DNA of 64,000 nt. Source: Selenomonas sp. oral taxon 920. Its GTDB lineage: Bacteria > Bacillota > Negativicutes > Selenomonadales > Selenomonadaceae. Shown here piece after piece: positions 8,131 to 16,193 of this stretch; the stretch's first letter is position 1, and the number at the start of each line of letters is the position of its first letter. A program made the position numbers and the translations under genes. A model generated the notes under the pieces. The model saw only the letters and a program-made list of their open reading frames with translations. It was not told the DNA's origin and searched no databases. The stretch covers positions 1,952,501-2,016,500 of the forward strand of contig NZ_CP017042.1 of the NCBI RefSeq assembly GCF_001717585.1. The letters are read 5' to 3'.

Positions 8131-9420
8131 ATGGGATTTGATCGTGAAAAATTTGACGAGATAAAGGCAGCCTTCACCATAGACGACGATGCGCTCCGCA
8201 AGATCGCCGATGATTTCCGCGCCGATATGTGTGCGGGGCTTGCGGGCAAAGAGGGCGCAACGCTCCGTATGCTCCGCTCCTATGCAGGGCTTCCGAGCGG
8301 CAAGGAGCACGGCTCCTTCCTCGCGCTCGACTTTGGCGGCACGAACGTCCGTGCCCAGCGCATCCTCCTCAAGGGCGGCGGCGAATACGAGGTGCTGAGC
8401 AGGGTCGCAAAACCGCTCACCCTCCCAGGTGTCTATGACTACGTCAGCGCAGATGCGACGGCGGAGGAGATGTTTGACTTCCTCGCCGGCATCATCGACG
8501 AAGCAATCGACGGGAATCGGGAGACGAAATACCTCCTCGGACATACCTTCTCCTTCCCCTCACAGCAGACCAACCTCAACAACGCGAAGCTCATCGTCTG
8601 GACGAAGGAGTTCGCCACGCAGGGGGTCGAGGGCAAGGTCGTCAACGACCTGCTCAAGGAGGCGCTTGCACGGCGCGGCATGACAAATGTCATTCCCGTC
8701 GCTGTCATCAACGATACGGTTGCGGTGCTGCTCGCGGCGGCGTACAAGCACGAGCACACCTACATCGGATCGATCTACGCGACGGGGCAGAACACCTGCT
8801 ACTATGAGGAGTTCGCAGACGGCAGTGAACCGCCGACCGTCATCAACATGGAGTCGGGTGGCTTTGGGAATCTGCCCTTCTCCAAATACGACGATATTCT
8901 GGATCGGGAATCCGAGCAGCCCGGCGCACAGCGTCTGGAAAAGATGGTGTCGGGACGCTACCTCGGGACACTCTACGGTGCGGCACTTGCAGATCTCCTC
9001 GGTGCAGACGGGGTCTATCCGTTTTCGAGCATCGAGCTCTCCGAGATCATCACCGATGCCTACCTCGACCGCCATGCGGCAGGTGCGGTCATCGAGGCAA
9101 AGACGGGCATGACCTTCACCGCCGCCGAACGTGCCCTGCTGCAGGAACTCGCGACTGCCGTCATTGTCCGCTCTGCGCGCATTGTTGCAGCGACCTATGT
9201 CGCCATCATTCAGCACCGCATGGGTGAGAACGAGCTCGAGAACCAGTTCGTCGCCGTCGACGGCTCCGTCTATGAGAAAGTACCGCTCGTCGCACATCAC
9301 CTGCGCGGCGCGCTCGACACCCTCCTCCTGGACGAGGCGGTCAACGTCAAGATCATTCTCGAAAACGCCGGCTCCGCCCTCGGTGCAGCACTCGCCGCCG
9401 CCATGACAGAGAGAAAATAA
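8131..9420 (+). CDS. Eukaryote-type hexokinase
   Basis: This 429-residue sugar kinase phosphorylates free glucose with ATP. It belongs to the classical hexokinase family rather than the bacterial ROK or Glk families. The ATP/phosphate-1 motif is LDFGGTNVRA (about 65-74). The sugar-binding region reads FPSQQTNLNNAKLIVWTKEF, close to the yeast-type hexokinase signature, and the catalytic base is D195 in VINDTVAV. GGGAGGAG precedes the ATG at 8131; an in-frame TTG at 8116 lies inside that site. In this operon it would phosphorylate the glucose released when the PTS product is hydrolysed. A 116-base gap separates it from the HAD gene, so it may have its own promoter. It ends at a strong bidirectional terminator. 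Confidence 0.85.
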   Translation: MGFDREKFDEIKAAFTIDDDALRKIADDFRADMCAGLAGKEGATLRMLRSYAGLPSGKEHGSFLALDFGGTNVRAQRILLKGGGEYEVLSRVAKPLTLPGVYDYVSADATAEEMFDFLAGIIDEAIDGNRETKYLLGHTFSFPSQQTNLNNAKLIVWTKEFATQGVEGKVVNDLLKEALARRGMTNVIPVAVINDTVAVLLAAAYKHEHTYIGSIYATGQNTCYYEEFADGSEPPTVINMESGGFGNLPFSKYDDILDRESEQPGAQRLEKMVSGRYLGTLYGAALADLLGADGVYPFSSIELSEIITDAYLDRHAAGAVIEAKTGMTFTAAERALLQELATAVIVRSARIVAATYVAIIQHRMGENELENQFVAVDGSVYEKVPLVAHHLRGALDTLLLDEAVNVKIILENAGSALGAALAAAMTERK

Positions 9421-9432
9421 AGATACACACGA

Positions 9433-9467
9433 AACCGCCCCGCAAGGTTCAACCCTGCGGGGCGGTT
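9433..9467. terminator. Bidirectional terminator between converging genes
   Basis: A perfect 12-base stem (AACCGCCCCGCA with TGCGGGGCGGTT) has an 11-base inner segment. It lies between the hexokinase gene (plus) and the hypothetical gene (minus) and can serve both strands. Confidence 0.8.
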
Positions 9468-9484
9468 GTGTTCGTTTATCTGTA

Positions 9485-9997
9485 CTATTGTTTTCTCTGC
9501 TCCAGCAGATCAGAGACTTCGTCCACGTCCATCTCGAACATCTGACTGTCTGCGTAAATCGGCGCGAAATAATAGGCGACCTGCTCCGCATCAAACTCCC
9601 GTTCCAGCTTCTCCCAATCGTCTGTTCGAAGAACCGTGAATGCAAGCGTATCACTGCCGAGCGAACCCATATACCATCGAATCTCGTATGCGGGTGCGAG
9701 GTATTCCTGCGCCGCCTTGAGCGTCGTATCCCTGTCCGCAGCATCTGCCGCGTAGGGGACGGCGTGTGCCTCTCCATCTTTTTTCAGCAGAATATCAAAT
9801 CCACGCTCCGTCTCAGAGTCCACACATTCGTAGTCGATCTGTGCCTCCTCCGGAAGAACATCATTCAAATAGGAAAGAACACTCTCATCCTCGTCGCCCC
9901 AGTCCACCCAGATCAGAGCATCGCTCGCGTCAAATTCGTCCCTATGCTCGCTCGGAGCGGCGAGGAACAATTGCACCTCACGAAACAAGTCACCCAT
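9485..9997 (-). CDS. Hypothetical acidic cytoplasmic protein
   Basis: I do not recognise this 170-residue protein. It is strongly acidic, has no signal peptide or membrane segment, and mixes predicted alpha and beta segments (ALIWVDWGDED, EIRWYMGSLGSDTLAF). GGGAGG precedes the ATG. It is the last gene of a minus-strand unit after the AtpZ-like gene, with 30 bases between them. Nothing in the sequence suggests an enzyme. Confidence 0.65.
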   Translation of the reverse strand: MGDLFREVQLFLAAPSEHRDEFDASDALIWVDWGDEDESVLSYLNDVLPEEAQIDYECVDSETERGFDILLKKDGEAHAVPYAADAADRDTTLKAAQEYLAPAYEIRWYMGSLGSDTLAFTVLRTDDWEKLEREFDAEQVAYYFAPIYADSQMFEMDVDEVSDLLEQRKQ

Positions 9998-10027
9998 GAC
10001 AAACCTCCCTCGAATGAAAAGATCGTC

Positions 10028-10267
10028 TCACACAAGTTTATAATACTTCAGCTGCCGATAGAGCGAGTAAATCGCCGCGGGGAAGCCGAGGACGATGCCG
10101 ACGATGGTACAGGTACGCCCCGTGCCGAGGAAGTCGTCGGCACATTTACCGAGGAAAATGAAGATGCCGAGAAAGACAAGGAAGTAGATGCCCACTCCCG
10201 AAAGGAGTCCGAAGGCGCGCAGTGCCTCCGCCATGCCCGATGGAGGCGGCGCTTTCTTCTGCTCCAT
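10028..10267 (-). CDS. atpZ: AtpZ/AtpI-family small membrane protein
   Basis: This 79-residue protein has two hydrophobic segments (about 14-36 and 48-66), a GKCADDFLGT motif between them and a short basic tail. This is the layout of the AtpZ family, inner-membrane proteins that normally head F-type ATP synthase operons and are thought to help Mg2+/Ca2+ supply or c-ring assembly. The ATG at 10267 follows GAGAGGAGG; an upstream ATG pair at 10291 lacks a site. It lies downstream of wecB, but no atp genes follow it in this window, only a hypothetical gene. Confidence 0.72.
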   Translation of the reverse strand: MEQKKAPPPSGMAEALRAFGLLSGVGIYFLVFLGIFIFLGKCADDFLGTGRTCTIVGIVLGFPAAIYSLYRQLKYYKLV

Positions 10268-10300
10268 GACATCCTCCTCTCCGCACATCACAGATGATAT

Positions 10301-11458
10301 CTACGCACTCTGGAACGGCTCCGGCGGTGTCTGCGCATGTCCTGCGTGATAGAGGATCGCCTCGATGATGCGGTGCGCGGCCTTACCGTCGCCGTAAGGA
10401 TTCACTGCCTCTGCCATATGCGTGTACGCGGTCGGCTCGGTGAGGAGGCGCATGGTCTCCTCGTAGACGCGTCGCTCATCCGTGCCGATGAGGCGCACCG
10501 TTCCCGCCGTGACTGCCTCAGGGCGCTCGGTCGTGTCACGCAGAACAAGCACTGGCTTGCCGAGAGAGGGAGCTTCCTCCTGGATGCCGCCCGAGTCTGT
10601 GAGCACGATATCGACGCGCGCCATGAGGTTTGCAAACGGTTCATAGTCGAGCGGGTCGATGAGGTGGACACGTTCAAGCCCGCCCAACTCCTCACGGACA
10701 ATCTCGCGCACCTTCGGATTGCGGTGCACGGGGAAGATGACCTCTACGTCACCCAGTTCCTCGATGATGTCGCGAATCGCACGATAGACATGACGCATCG
10801 GTTCGCCGAGATTCTCCCGTCGATGCGTCGTGACAAGGAGGACGCGATGATCTGCAAAGTCCACGCCGCGGAGTTCTGCAGGGAGTACATAGTCGGGGCG
10901 TACGGTGTGGTGCAGTGCGTCAATAACGGTGTTCCCCGTGACGAAGATGCGCCCCTCGGGAATCCCTTCAGCACGAAGATTCGCATGTGCGGTCGGCGTC
11001 GGTGCGAAGTGCAGGGTCGCGATGCCGCCCGTAAGGCGGCGGTTCATCTCCTCGGGGAACGGGGAATAGATGTCATGCGTTCGAAGCCCCGCCTCGACGT
11101 GTCCGACGGGGATCTGATGGTAGTATGCAGCGAGCGCGCCGGCAAAGGTGGTAGTCGTGTCGCCGTGAACGAGCACGAGATTGGGACGTTCCTGCTGGAA
11201 CACCTCGTTGATGCCGAGCATGGCGCGTGAGGTGATGTCAAAGAGGGTCTGCCCCGCCGCCATGATGTTGAGGTCATAGTCCGGAACGATATGGAAGAGG
11301 TGCAGTACCTGATCGAGCATCTCGCGGTGCTGCGCCGTGACGAGCGTCCGCGTCTCGATTGCGTCCGTATGACGCATGAGCTGCCTGACGACAGGCGCCA
11401 TCTTGATCGCCTCGGGACGTGTGCCAAAGATCGACATGACTTTGATTTTGCCGGTCAT
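10301..11458 (-). CDS. wecB: UDP-N-acetylglucosamine 2-epimerase (non-hydrolysing)
   Basis: This 385-residue cytoplasmic enzyme interconverts UDP-GlcNAc and UDP-ManNAc for surface polysaccharide. The N-terminus FGTRPEAIKMAPV is the family signature. Conserved active-site segments include HVEAGLRT, a DSGGIQEEA loop and RDTTERPEA near residues 270-300. The length matches WecB/MnaA. It lies 30 bases downstream of a WecA-type transferase, so the pair probably supplies lipid-linked GlcNAc and ManNAc for an envelope glycan. The promoter upstream of wecA serves both. Confidence 0.92.
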   Translation of the reverse strand: MTGKIKVMSIFGTRPEAIKMAPVVRQLMRHTDAIETRTLVTAQHREMLDQVLHLFHIVPDYDLNIMAAGQTLFDITSRAMLGINEVFQQERPNLVLVHGDTTTTFAGALAAYYHQIPVGHVEAGLRTHDIYSPFPEEMNRRLTGGIATLHFAPTPTAHANLRAEGIPEGRIFVTGNTVIDALHHTVRPDYVLPAELRGVDFADHRVLLVTTHRRENLGEPMRHVYRAIRDIIEELGDVEVIFPVHRNPKVREIVREELGGLERVHLIDPLDYEPFANLMARVDIVLTDSGGIQEEAPSLGKPVLVLRDTTERPEAVTAGTVRLIGTDERRVYEETMRLLTEPTAYTHMAEAVNPYGDGKAAHRIIEAILYHAGHAQTPPEPFQSA

Positions 11459-11488
11459 TCTGCCTGTGCTCCTCTCTGTGAAGCAAAT

Positions 11489-12538
11489 TTATTTCTGCTG
11501 CGGCGCATCCATCTGCAGGATGCCCAGCTTGCGTGCGCCGACGAACACTGCCGCCGCAACAATCAGAACAATGAGGACGGCCGCCTGCGTGCTGACCGTC
11601 GTAAGCGCGAGTGCGCAGAGTCCGAAAAGCGCGCTCACAATGTACATGAGCAGCACTGCCTGTTTCTGCGTAAAGCCGTGAGCGAGCAGCCGATGATGGA
11701 GATGCCCCTTGTCCGGCTTGAAGATCGGGCGATGGTTGCGTGCACGGCGCACAATGGCAAAGGTTGTATCGAGAATCGGCAGTCCGAGCGCGAGGATCGG
11801 CACGATAAGTGCAATCGTCGCTGCGCTCTTAACGGCACCGACCACAGAGATGCCTGCAAGCATAAAGCCGAGGAACATACTCCCCGTGTCGCCCATAAAG
11901 ATGCGTGCGGGATTGAAGTTGTAGTAGAGAAATCCGACTGCCGCACCCGCGAGCGCCGCCGTCACCATTGCGACAAAGGGAATGCCCTCCTCCATCGCCA
12001 CAAGGAAGATCGTGACGGCAGCGATGGAGGAGACGCCCGCCGCGAGGCCGTCAAGTCCGTCGATGAGGTTGACGGTATTCGTCAGTCCCACGATCCAGAA
12101 GATCGTCGCGGGGATCGCAAAGAGTTCGAGATAGATAAAGTCGCCCAGCGGATCGGTAATGAAGTCGATGCGTACGTCAAAGCCGATGACAAGCACCGCA
12201 GCAGCGAGGATCTGCCCAAGCAGCTTCACCTTTGCCGGCAGATCACAGTAATCGTCGATGATGCCGATGGCAACGATGATCGTGCCGCCGACCATAAGGC
12301 CAATCAAGCTCATCATGAATTCGGGGGTGAGCTCCACAAAGATGAGCTGCACCAGAATCGACACCATAAACGCGGCATAGATTCCAATACCGCCGATGCG
12401 CGGGATGGGACGCGCGTGCACCTTGCGCGCGTCGGGCTGATCCAGCGCTCCCGTGCGGCGTGCAAAGGCAATGACCGCAGGTGTCAGTACGAGCGCCGTA
12501 CCGAGTGCGATCATAAATGCTAAGACATTATCGGGCAT
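11489..12538 (-). CDS. wecA: WecA/TagO-family undecaprenyl-phosphate GlcNAc-1-phosphate transferase
   Basis: This 349-residue integral membrane enzyme has about ten or eleven hydrophobic segments. It moves GlcNAc-1-phosphate from UDP-GlcNAc to undecaprenyl phosphate, the first step of lipid-linked glycan synthesis. Family motifs are visible: IDDYCDLPAKVKLLGQ, NLIDGLDGLAAG, FMGDTGSMFLG and the cytoplasmic HLHHRLL carbohydrate-recognition loop. The MraY/WecA/TagO members differ mainly in substrate; the HLHHRLL loop and the wecB neighbour favour UDP-GlcNAc. A good promoter lies just upstream. Confidence 0.88.
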   Translation of the reverse strand: MPDNVLAFMIALGTALVLTPAVIAFARRTGALDQPDARKVHARPIPRIGGIGIYAAFMVSILVQLIFVELTPEFMMSLIGLMVGGTIIVAIGIIDDYCDLPAKVKLLGQILAAAVLVIGFDVRIDFITDPLGDFIYLELFAIPATIFWIVGLTNTVNLIDGLDGLAAGVSSIAAVTIFLVAMEEGIPFVAMVTAALAGAAVGFLYYNFNPARIFMGDTGSMFLGFMLAGISVVGAVKSAATIALIVPILALGLPILDTTFAIVRRARNHRPIFKPDKGHLHHRLLAHGFTQKQAVLLMYIVSALFGLCALALTTVSTQAAVLIVLIVAAAVFVGARKLGILQMDAPQQK

Positions 12539-12586
12539 GAACTATTGCTCTCCTTAAAAGACGTCCGTGAAATGCACTTCTAATCA

Positions 12587-12615
12587 TCTTACTGCAGGAC
12601 AGACACCCTGTCAAT
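12587..12615 (-). promoter_or_regulatory. Promoter for wecA-wecB-atpZ unit
   Basis: On the minus strand TTGACA (12610-12615, perfect) and TAAGAT (12587-12592) are 17 bases apart, about 50 bases before the wecA start. Confidence 0.75.
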
Positions 12616-12655
12616 CAAACAATGAAAGAGTTTCGGGCTGTGTCCCACTACAAAA

Positions 12656-13048
12656 TCACTGTTCTCTCAGGAACCTCTCTGCAAGGATCACGGCGGCGAA
12701 ATCATCCACAGGCACCGGCGGCACAAGCATTCCGCGCGGCACGAACCGCCGCCAGCCGCGCGGCGGATGTGCCTCCCAGTAGGCACTCTTTGCCGCATCT
12801 GTCGTTCGATACTCATCGACGAGAGTGACTTCATAGCCAAGCTCCTCCACGCGCGCCTTTGCCGCCGCGCTCGTCGTACCGTTGCCCATAATGACAGTCG
12901 GCTCATATTCTCTGAGCAGCCCGCCGATCATGGCGACGAAATACTGCGTCGGCAAGATTTCCTGTTCAATGACCGTGCCGTCCGCCGCAAGCACGGCAAT
13001 ACCGCATTTCTCGCGTCCGGGGTCAATCGCAAGGACGGGACGGCTCAT
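12656..13048 (-). CDS. YqgF/RuvX-like RNase H-fold nuclease
   Basis: This 130-residue protein begins MSRPVLAIDPGREKCGIAV, the first strand and catalytic aspartate of the YqgF/RuvC-like RNase H fold. It ends with VPVDDFAAVILAERFL, which supplies the second acidic site. IMGNGTTSAAAKARVE resembles the middle motif. It is shorter and more divergent than the essential Holliday-junction resolvase-like RuvX (about 140 residues), so it may be a paralogue of unknown substrate. Its start overlaps the DUF3084 gene stop by four bases, which suggests coupling. Confidence 0.75.
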   Translation of the reverse strand: MSRPVLAIDPGREKCGIAVLAADGTVIEQEILPTQYFVAMIGGLLREYEPTVIMGNGTTSAAAKARVEELGYEVTLVDEYRTTDAAKSAYWEAHPPRGWRRFVPRGMLVPPVPVDDFAAVILAERFLREQ

Positions 13049-14214
13049 GTTCCACCCTCGCTCTCAATCTTGAATTTCAGCCGCAGAGGTCCCATTGCGT
13101 CCGTATCGCCGTCCGCATAGGCGGAGATGACAACCGCGCCCGCATGCGTGCGAAGTTCCTGCACGAGACTGTAGAACTCTGCGCCCTCGATGACGCCGAC
13201 CGTACCGCGCAGCGGATCGGGGAGAATCCCCTTCGCCGATGCTGCCGCATTGACCTCACGCAGGAACGCCATGACCGACTGCTCGGCAGCATTCCCCAGT
13301 GCCTCTGCGGTGTAGACACGCGCGATAATCAGCTCCCCGTTGCGATAGATCACGCGGTTCGGGTAGAGCTCAATGGAGGCACGGATCTCATCGCCGCGTA
13401 CGAGATTTCCGGCTGCAACAATCCGCACGATCATATCCACGGGACTCTCCTCGATCGCACGTACGGCGGCATCATACTCGGGACCGTAGATCCAGATATC
13501 CTGATCGGTGTGGTTCTCGCCATCCCGTGCGGAAATATTCCGCGTGCCGAGCTGTGCGATGCCTGCCAGCCCGCGCTCAATCTCATCGTGACTCAGACTT
13601 GCGGGGATAATGCCGCTCGCGATAATCTCCCCCGCCTGATATATGATATTGCCCTCACGCAGACTGAGGATGTTCTCGCGCAGCGTATTCGCACGCACGC
13701 CAAGTGTATGAATGTCAGCAAGCAGTGTTTCATTTTCACCGGAGAGCTTCGCATTGAGGGAGATGAGACCTTCCTTTTCCATCATCAGCGCACGATTGCC
13801 TGCCGACAGGCGATCCGACTCGGCGCGCAGGTCTTCCTGTTCTCCACTCAGCCGCGCGATCTCCTCTTCTGATTTTTTCAGCTCTCCGCTTGCCTGCTCC
13901 TGTGCGCTCTTGGCACGTTCGAGTTCCCCCGAGGTAAAATCGAGCGCCGCGCGCGTATCGGCAATCATCGCATTCAGACGATCCATGCCAAAGAGCGCCG
14001 TTCGCACATTTTCGGAGACCGCCGCCATGATGCCAAATGTCACCGTCGTAATGCAGATTCCCGTAAAGATGGTGACAATAACTGCCGTATGACGCGGTCG
14101 CAGTCCGAAAATCGAGAGTTTTTTCTTGCCGATCCGCGTGCCGAGGCGGTCACCGATGAAGGCGATGACGCCGCCGACCACAGCGAGGACGAAGATAAGT
14201 GTTATGCCGTACAT
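13045..14214 (-). CDS. DUF3084 membrane protein with coiled coil
   Basis: This 389-residue protein has two N-terminal membrane segments (about 2-20 and 45-65) separated by the basic GTRIGKKKLSIFGLRPRHTAV loop typical of DUF3084 proteins. Residues ~85-180 form a heptad-rich coiled coil (long runs of E, L, S and A). A soluble C-terminal domain of about 190 residues follows. Family members are found in cyanobacteria and Firmicutes and have no assigned function. It sits between an LptF-type permease and a YqgF-like gene, so an envelope role is possible but not shown. Confidence 0.82.
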   Translation of the reverse strand: MYGITLIFVLAVVGGVIAFIGDRLGTRIGKKKLSIFGLRPRHTAVIVTIFTGICITTVTFGIMAAVSENVRTALFGMDRLNAMIADTRAALDFTSGELERAKSAQEQASGELKKSEEEIARLSGEQEDLRAESDRLSAGNRALMMEKEGLISLNAKLSGENETLLADIHTLGVRANTLRENILSLREGNIIYQAGEIIASGIIPASLSHDEIERGLAGIAQLGTRNISARDGENHTDQDIWIYGPEYDAAVRAIEESPVDMIVRIVAAGNLVRGDEIRASIELYPNRVIYRNGELIIARVYTAEALGNAAEQSVMAFLREVNAAASAKGILPDPLRGTVGVIEGAEFYSLVQELRTHAGAVVISAYADGDTDAMGPLRLKFKIESEGGT

Positions 14215-14259
14215 AGAGCGTCACCCCTTTCTATTGACTATATGCGGATTCCGCGAAAT

Positions 14260-15360
14260 TTACTGTGAGGCACGCCGCAGGAGAATTCCGCCCGCAACCA
14301 TGCCGACGATGTTCGGCAGCCAGACCGCAAGCATCGCAGGCAGCACCTCGCCGCGCGCGAATGCATTTCCCATCGTCATGAGCGCATAGTAGATGAAGAT
14401 GATGATGACACTCATTGCAAATCCGGCTGACGAGGAGTTGCGCGTCGGCTGAAGTCCGAGCGGTACACCGATCAGTGTGAAGATGAGGCTTGCCATCGGA
14501 ATCGAGATGCGCTGATAGAGCTCTGTCTCCAGCTTCGTCGTATTGACATACTGCGTCTGCATCAGCGCGATCTGATGGCGCAGCTCGCGCATCGTCATCT
14601 CCTCCGGTTTCTTTTGTTCGCGGATGATCTGACGCGGATCCTTCTGCACGGGCAGCACTTGGCGCTCGAAGCGCATGCGGCGTTCGAGATGTTCGTCTGC
14701 GATCTCGTAGACGTCTCCCTTGTGCATGATCCACTCCGTACCCGTCCACTCCGCATACTCCGCATTCTCGACGTGTGTTACCTTGCCGTCTGCGCCAAAG
14801 ATCTGCAGGCTCACGCCCATCAGACGCTGCTGCTCCGCCTCGAAGGAACGCGCATACACGAGCCGCTGGATCTTCCCGTTCTCGATCTCCTTAATGATGA
14901 GATGCTCCTGCGATTTCATGCCGGAATTGCCCTCGATCTCGTAATAGATGACGTTGCGGTACGCCGTGTTTGCACGCGGCACGACATGCTCGTTGAAGAG
15001 AACGGCACCGACACTCACGACAAAGCCGAGCAGAATCGCAGGTGCGGCGATGCGTCCGAAACCGATGCCGCAGGATTTCATCGCCGTGATCTCACTCGCG
15101 GACGACAGGCGTCCAAAGGTCAGGAGACTCGCGAGCAGCATGGACATAGGGAATGTCCACATGACAACGCCGGGCAGACTGAACACAAAGATCTTGATGA
15201 TCGACGGCAGCGACGCACCGTAGTCCGTAATATACTGCGCAATGCGAAAGAGCGTGCCCGAGCCGATAAAGACCGCCGAGAACGCACAGATGGCAAAGAG
15301 GAAGGACAGAAAGACCTCCCGAAAGATGTATTTGTCGAGGATTCGGATCTTCAGACGCAT
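14260..15360 (-). CDS. LptF/LptG-family lipopolysaccharide export permease
   Basis: This 366-residue inner-membrane protein has three hydrophobic segments near the N-terminus (starting DKYIFREVFLSFLFAICAF), a large ~180-residue extracytoplasmic beta domain, and three C-terminal segments ending near ILLRRASQ. This is the YjgP/YjgQ (LptF/LptG) architecture. These permeases pair with the LptB ATPase to extract LPS from the inner membrane, supporting a diderm envelope. Only one copy is here; whether it acts as LptF, LptG or a homodimer is open. It leads the operon with the DUF3084 and YqgF-like genes. Confidence 0.88.
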   Translation of the reverse strand: MRLKIRILDKYIFREVFLSFLFAICAFSAVFIGSGTLFRIAQYITDYGASLPSIIKIFVFSLPGVVMWTFPMSMLLASLLTFGRLSSASEITAMKSCGIGFGRIAAPAILLGFVVSVGAVLFNEHVVPRANTAYRNVIYYEIEGNSGMKSQEHLIIKEIENGKIQRLVYARSFEAEQQRLMGVSLQIFGADGKVTHVENAEYAEWTGTEWIMHKGDVYEIADEHLERRMRFERQVLPVQKDPRQIIREQKKPEEMTMRELRHQIALMQTQYVNTTKLETELYQRISIPMASLIFTLIGVPLGLQPTRNSSSAGFAMSVIIIFIYYALMTMGNAFARGEVLPAMLAVWLPNIVGMVAGGILLRRASQ

Positions 15361-15405
15361 AGACTCTCCTCTGATCGTGTCATATGTATGGGTGGTATTC
15401 GCTCT

Positions 15406-15434
15406 ATTTTATCATTTTCGCCCGCCCTTGACAA
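15406..15434 (-). promoter_or_regulatory. Promoter for the lptF-type operon
   Basis: On the minus strand TTGTCA (15429-15434) and TAAAAT (15406-15411) are 17 bases apart, about 45 bases before the permease start. Confidence 0.7.
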
Positions 15435-15492
15435 GGATGCAAAATGCGGTACTTGCATTGCCGTGCCTGCGTGAGCGTCTATCATCCAAACA

Positions 15493-15522
15493 TAATAAAA
15501 AGGAGTCCCTCATGGGACTCCC
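15493..15522 (-). terminator. Terminator of the propionate operon
   Basis: On the minus strand an eight-base perfect stem (GGAGTCCC with GGGACTCC) closes a four-base loop and is followed by TTTTTATT, 24 bases after the biotin-carrier stop codon. Confidence 0.8.
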
Positions 15523-15545
15523 AAATGTATCTCTCTGCGCCGCGA

Positions 15546-15941
15546 TCAGCCGAGGATGACGAGGGACTCGCGAACCTTGACCGACTGGCCTGCCGAGACG
15601 TTGACCGCCTTGACCGTGCCGTCTGCAGGTGCAGCAATCTCGTTCTGCATCTTCATCGCCTCGAGGATGAGGAGCGTATCGCCCGCCTTTACTACCTGAC
15701 CGACCGAGACCTTGACCTCGATGATCTTGCCCGGCATCGGAGCGTCCACGGAGCTCTCGCCCGCGCCCGCCGTTGCAGCCGGTGCCGCAGGTGCTGCGGG
15801 AGCCGCAGGTGCCGGAGCAGCCGCCGGTGCGGGTGCTGCCGCGCGCGGTGCAGCAGCCGGAGCAGCCGCGCCCGCTGCGCGTACTTCCTCGACCTCAACC
15901 TCATAAGCAGTGCCGTTGACAGTGATGTTGAACTTCTTCAT
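15546..15941 (-). CDS. mmdC: Biotin carrier subunit of methylmalonyl-CoA decarboxylase/transcarboxylase
   Basis: This 131-residue protein has a short N-terminal beta segment, a long Ala/Pro-rich flexible linker (about 22-64) and a C-terminal biotinyl domain. The biotin-accepting lysine is K97 in EAMKM. It would carry CO2 between the carboxyltransferase (16194-17723) and a partner. The linker and size match gamma subunits of sodium-pumping decarboxylases and the 1.3S transcarboxylase subunit. It is the last gene of the propionate operon, directly before a terminator. GGAGGAAT precedes the ATG. Confidence 0.88.
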   Translation of the reverse strand: MKKFNITVNGTAYEVEVEEVRAAGAAAPAAAPRAAAPAPAAAPAPAAPAAPAAPAATAGAGESSVDAPMPGKIIEVKVSVGQVVKAGDTLLILEAMKMQNEIAAPADGTVKAVNVSAGQSVKVRESLVILG

Positions 15942-16037
15942 GTGTTATTCCTCCAACATTTATATTCCCAAGGGAACACGCCATATCTATGCGCGAATCC
16001 CCCGCGACAGACCTCCTGCATATGCAGGGCTACGGAA

Positions 16038-16175
16038 TCAAAGATTGCTGCGGTTGGCGAGCGTCCAAACCTCTGCGGGTTTAATGCGCACAGCCACGAC
16101 CTTGCTTCCCATCGCCGACTGAACGGCGGCGGTAATGGCAGCGACAATCTCCGGTGCAACGGTATTTGCAGCCAT
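16038..16175 (-). CDS. 45-residue OadG/MmdD C-terminal-like (epsilon-type) subunit
   Basis: A small frame between the carboxyltransferase and the biotin carrier encodes 45 residues: a helical PEIVAAITAAVQSAMG segment, a VVAVRIK strand and a VWTLANR end. This resembles the C-terminal end of OadG/MmdD delta subunits, and the 55-residue MmdE epsilon subunit of Veillonella, which anchors and stabilises methylmalonyl-CoA decarboxylase. GGGAGG lies eight bases before the ATG, and its position matches mmdE between mmdA and mmdC. No membrane segment is present. The assignment rests on position plus a short motif. Confidence 0.65.
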   Translation of the reverse strand: MAANTVAPEIVAAITAAVQSAMGSKVVAVRIKPAEVWTLANRSNL

Positions 16176-16193
16176 ATCCTAACCTCCCAGACT

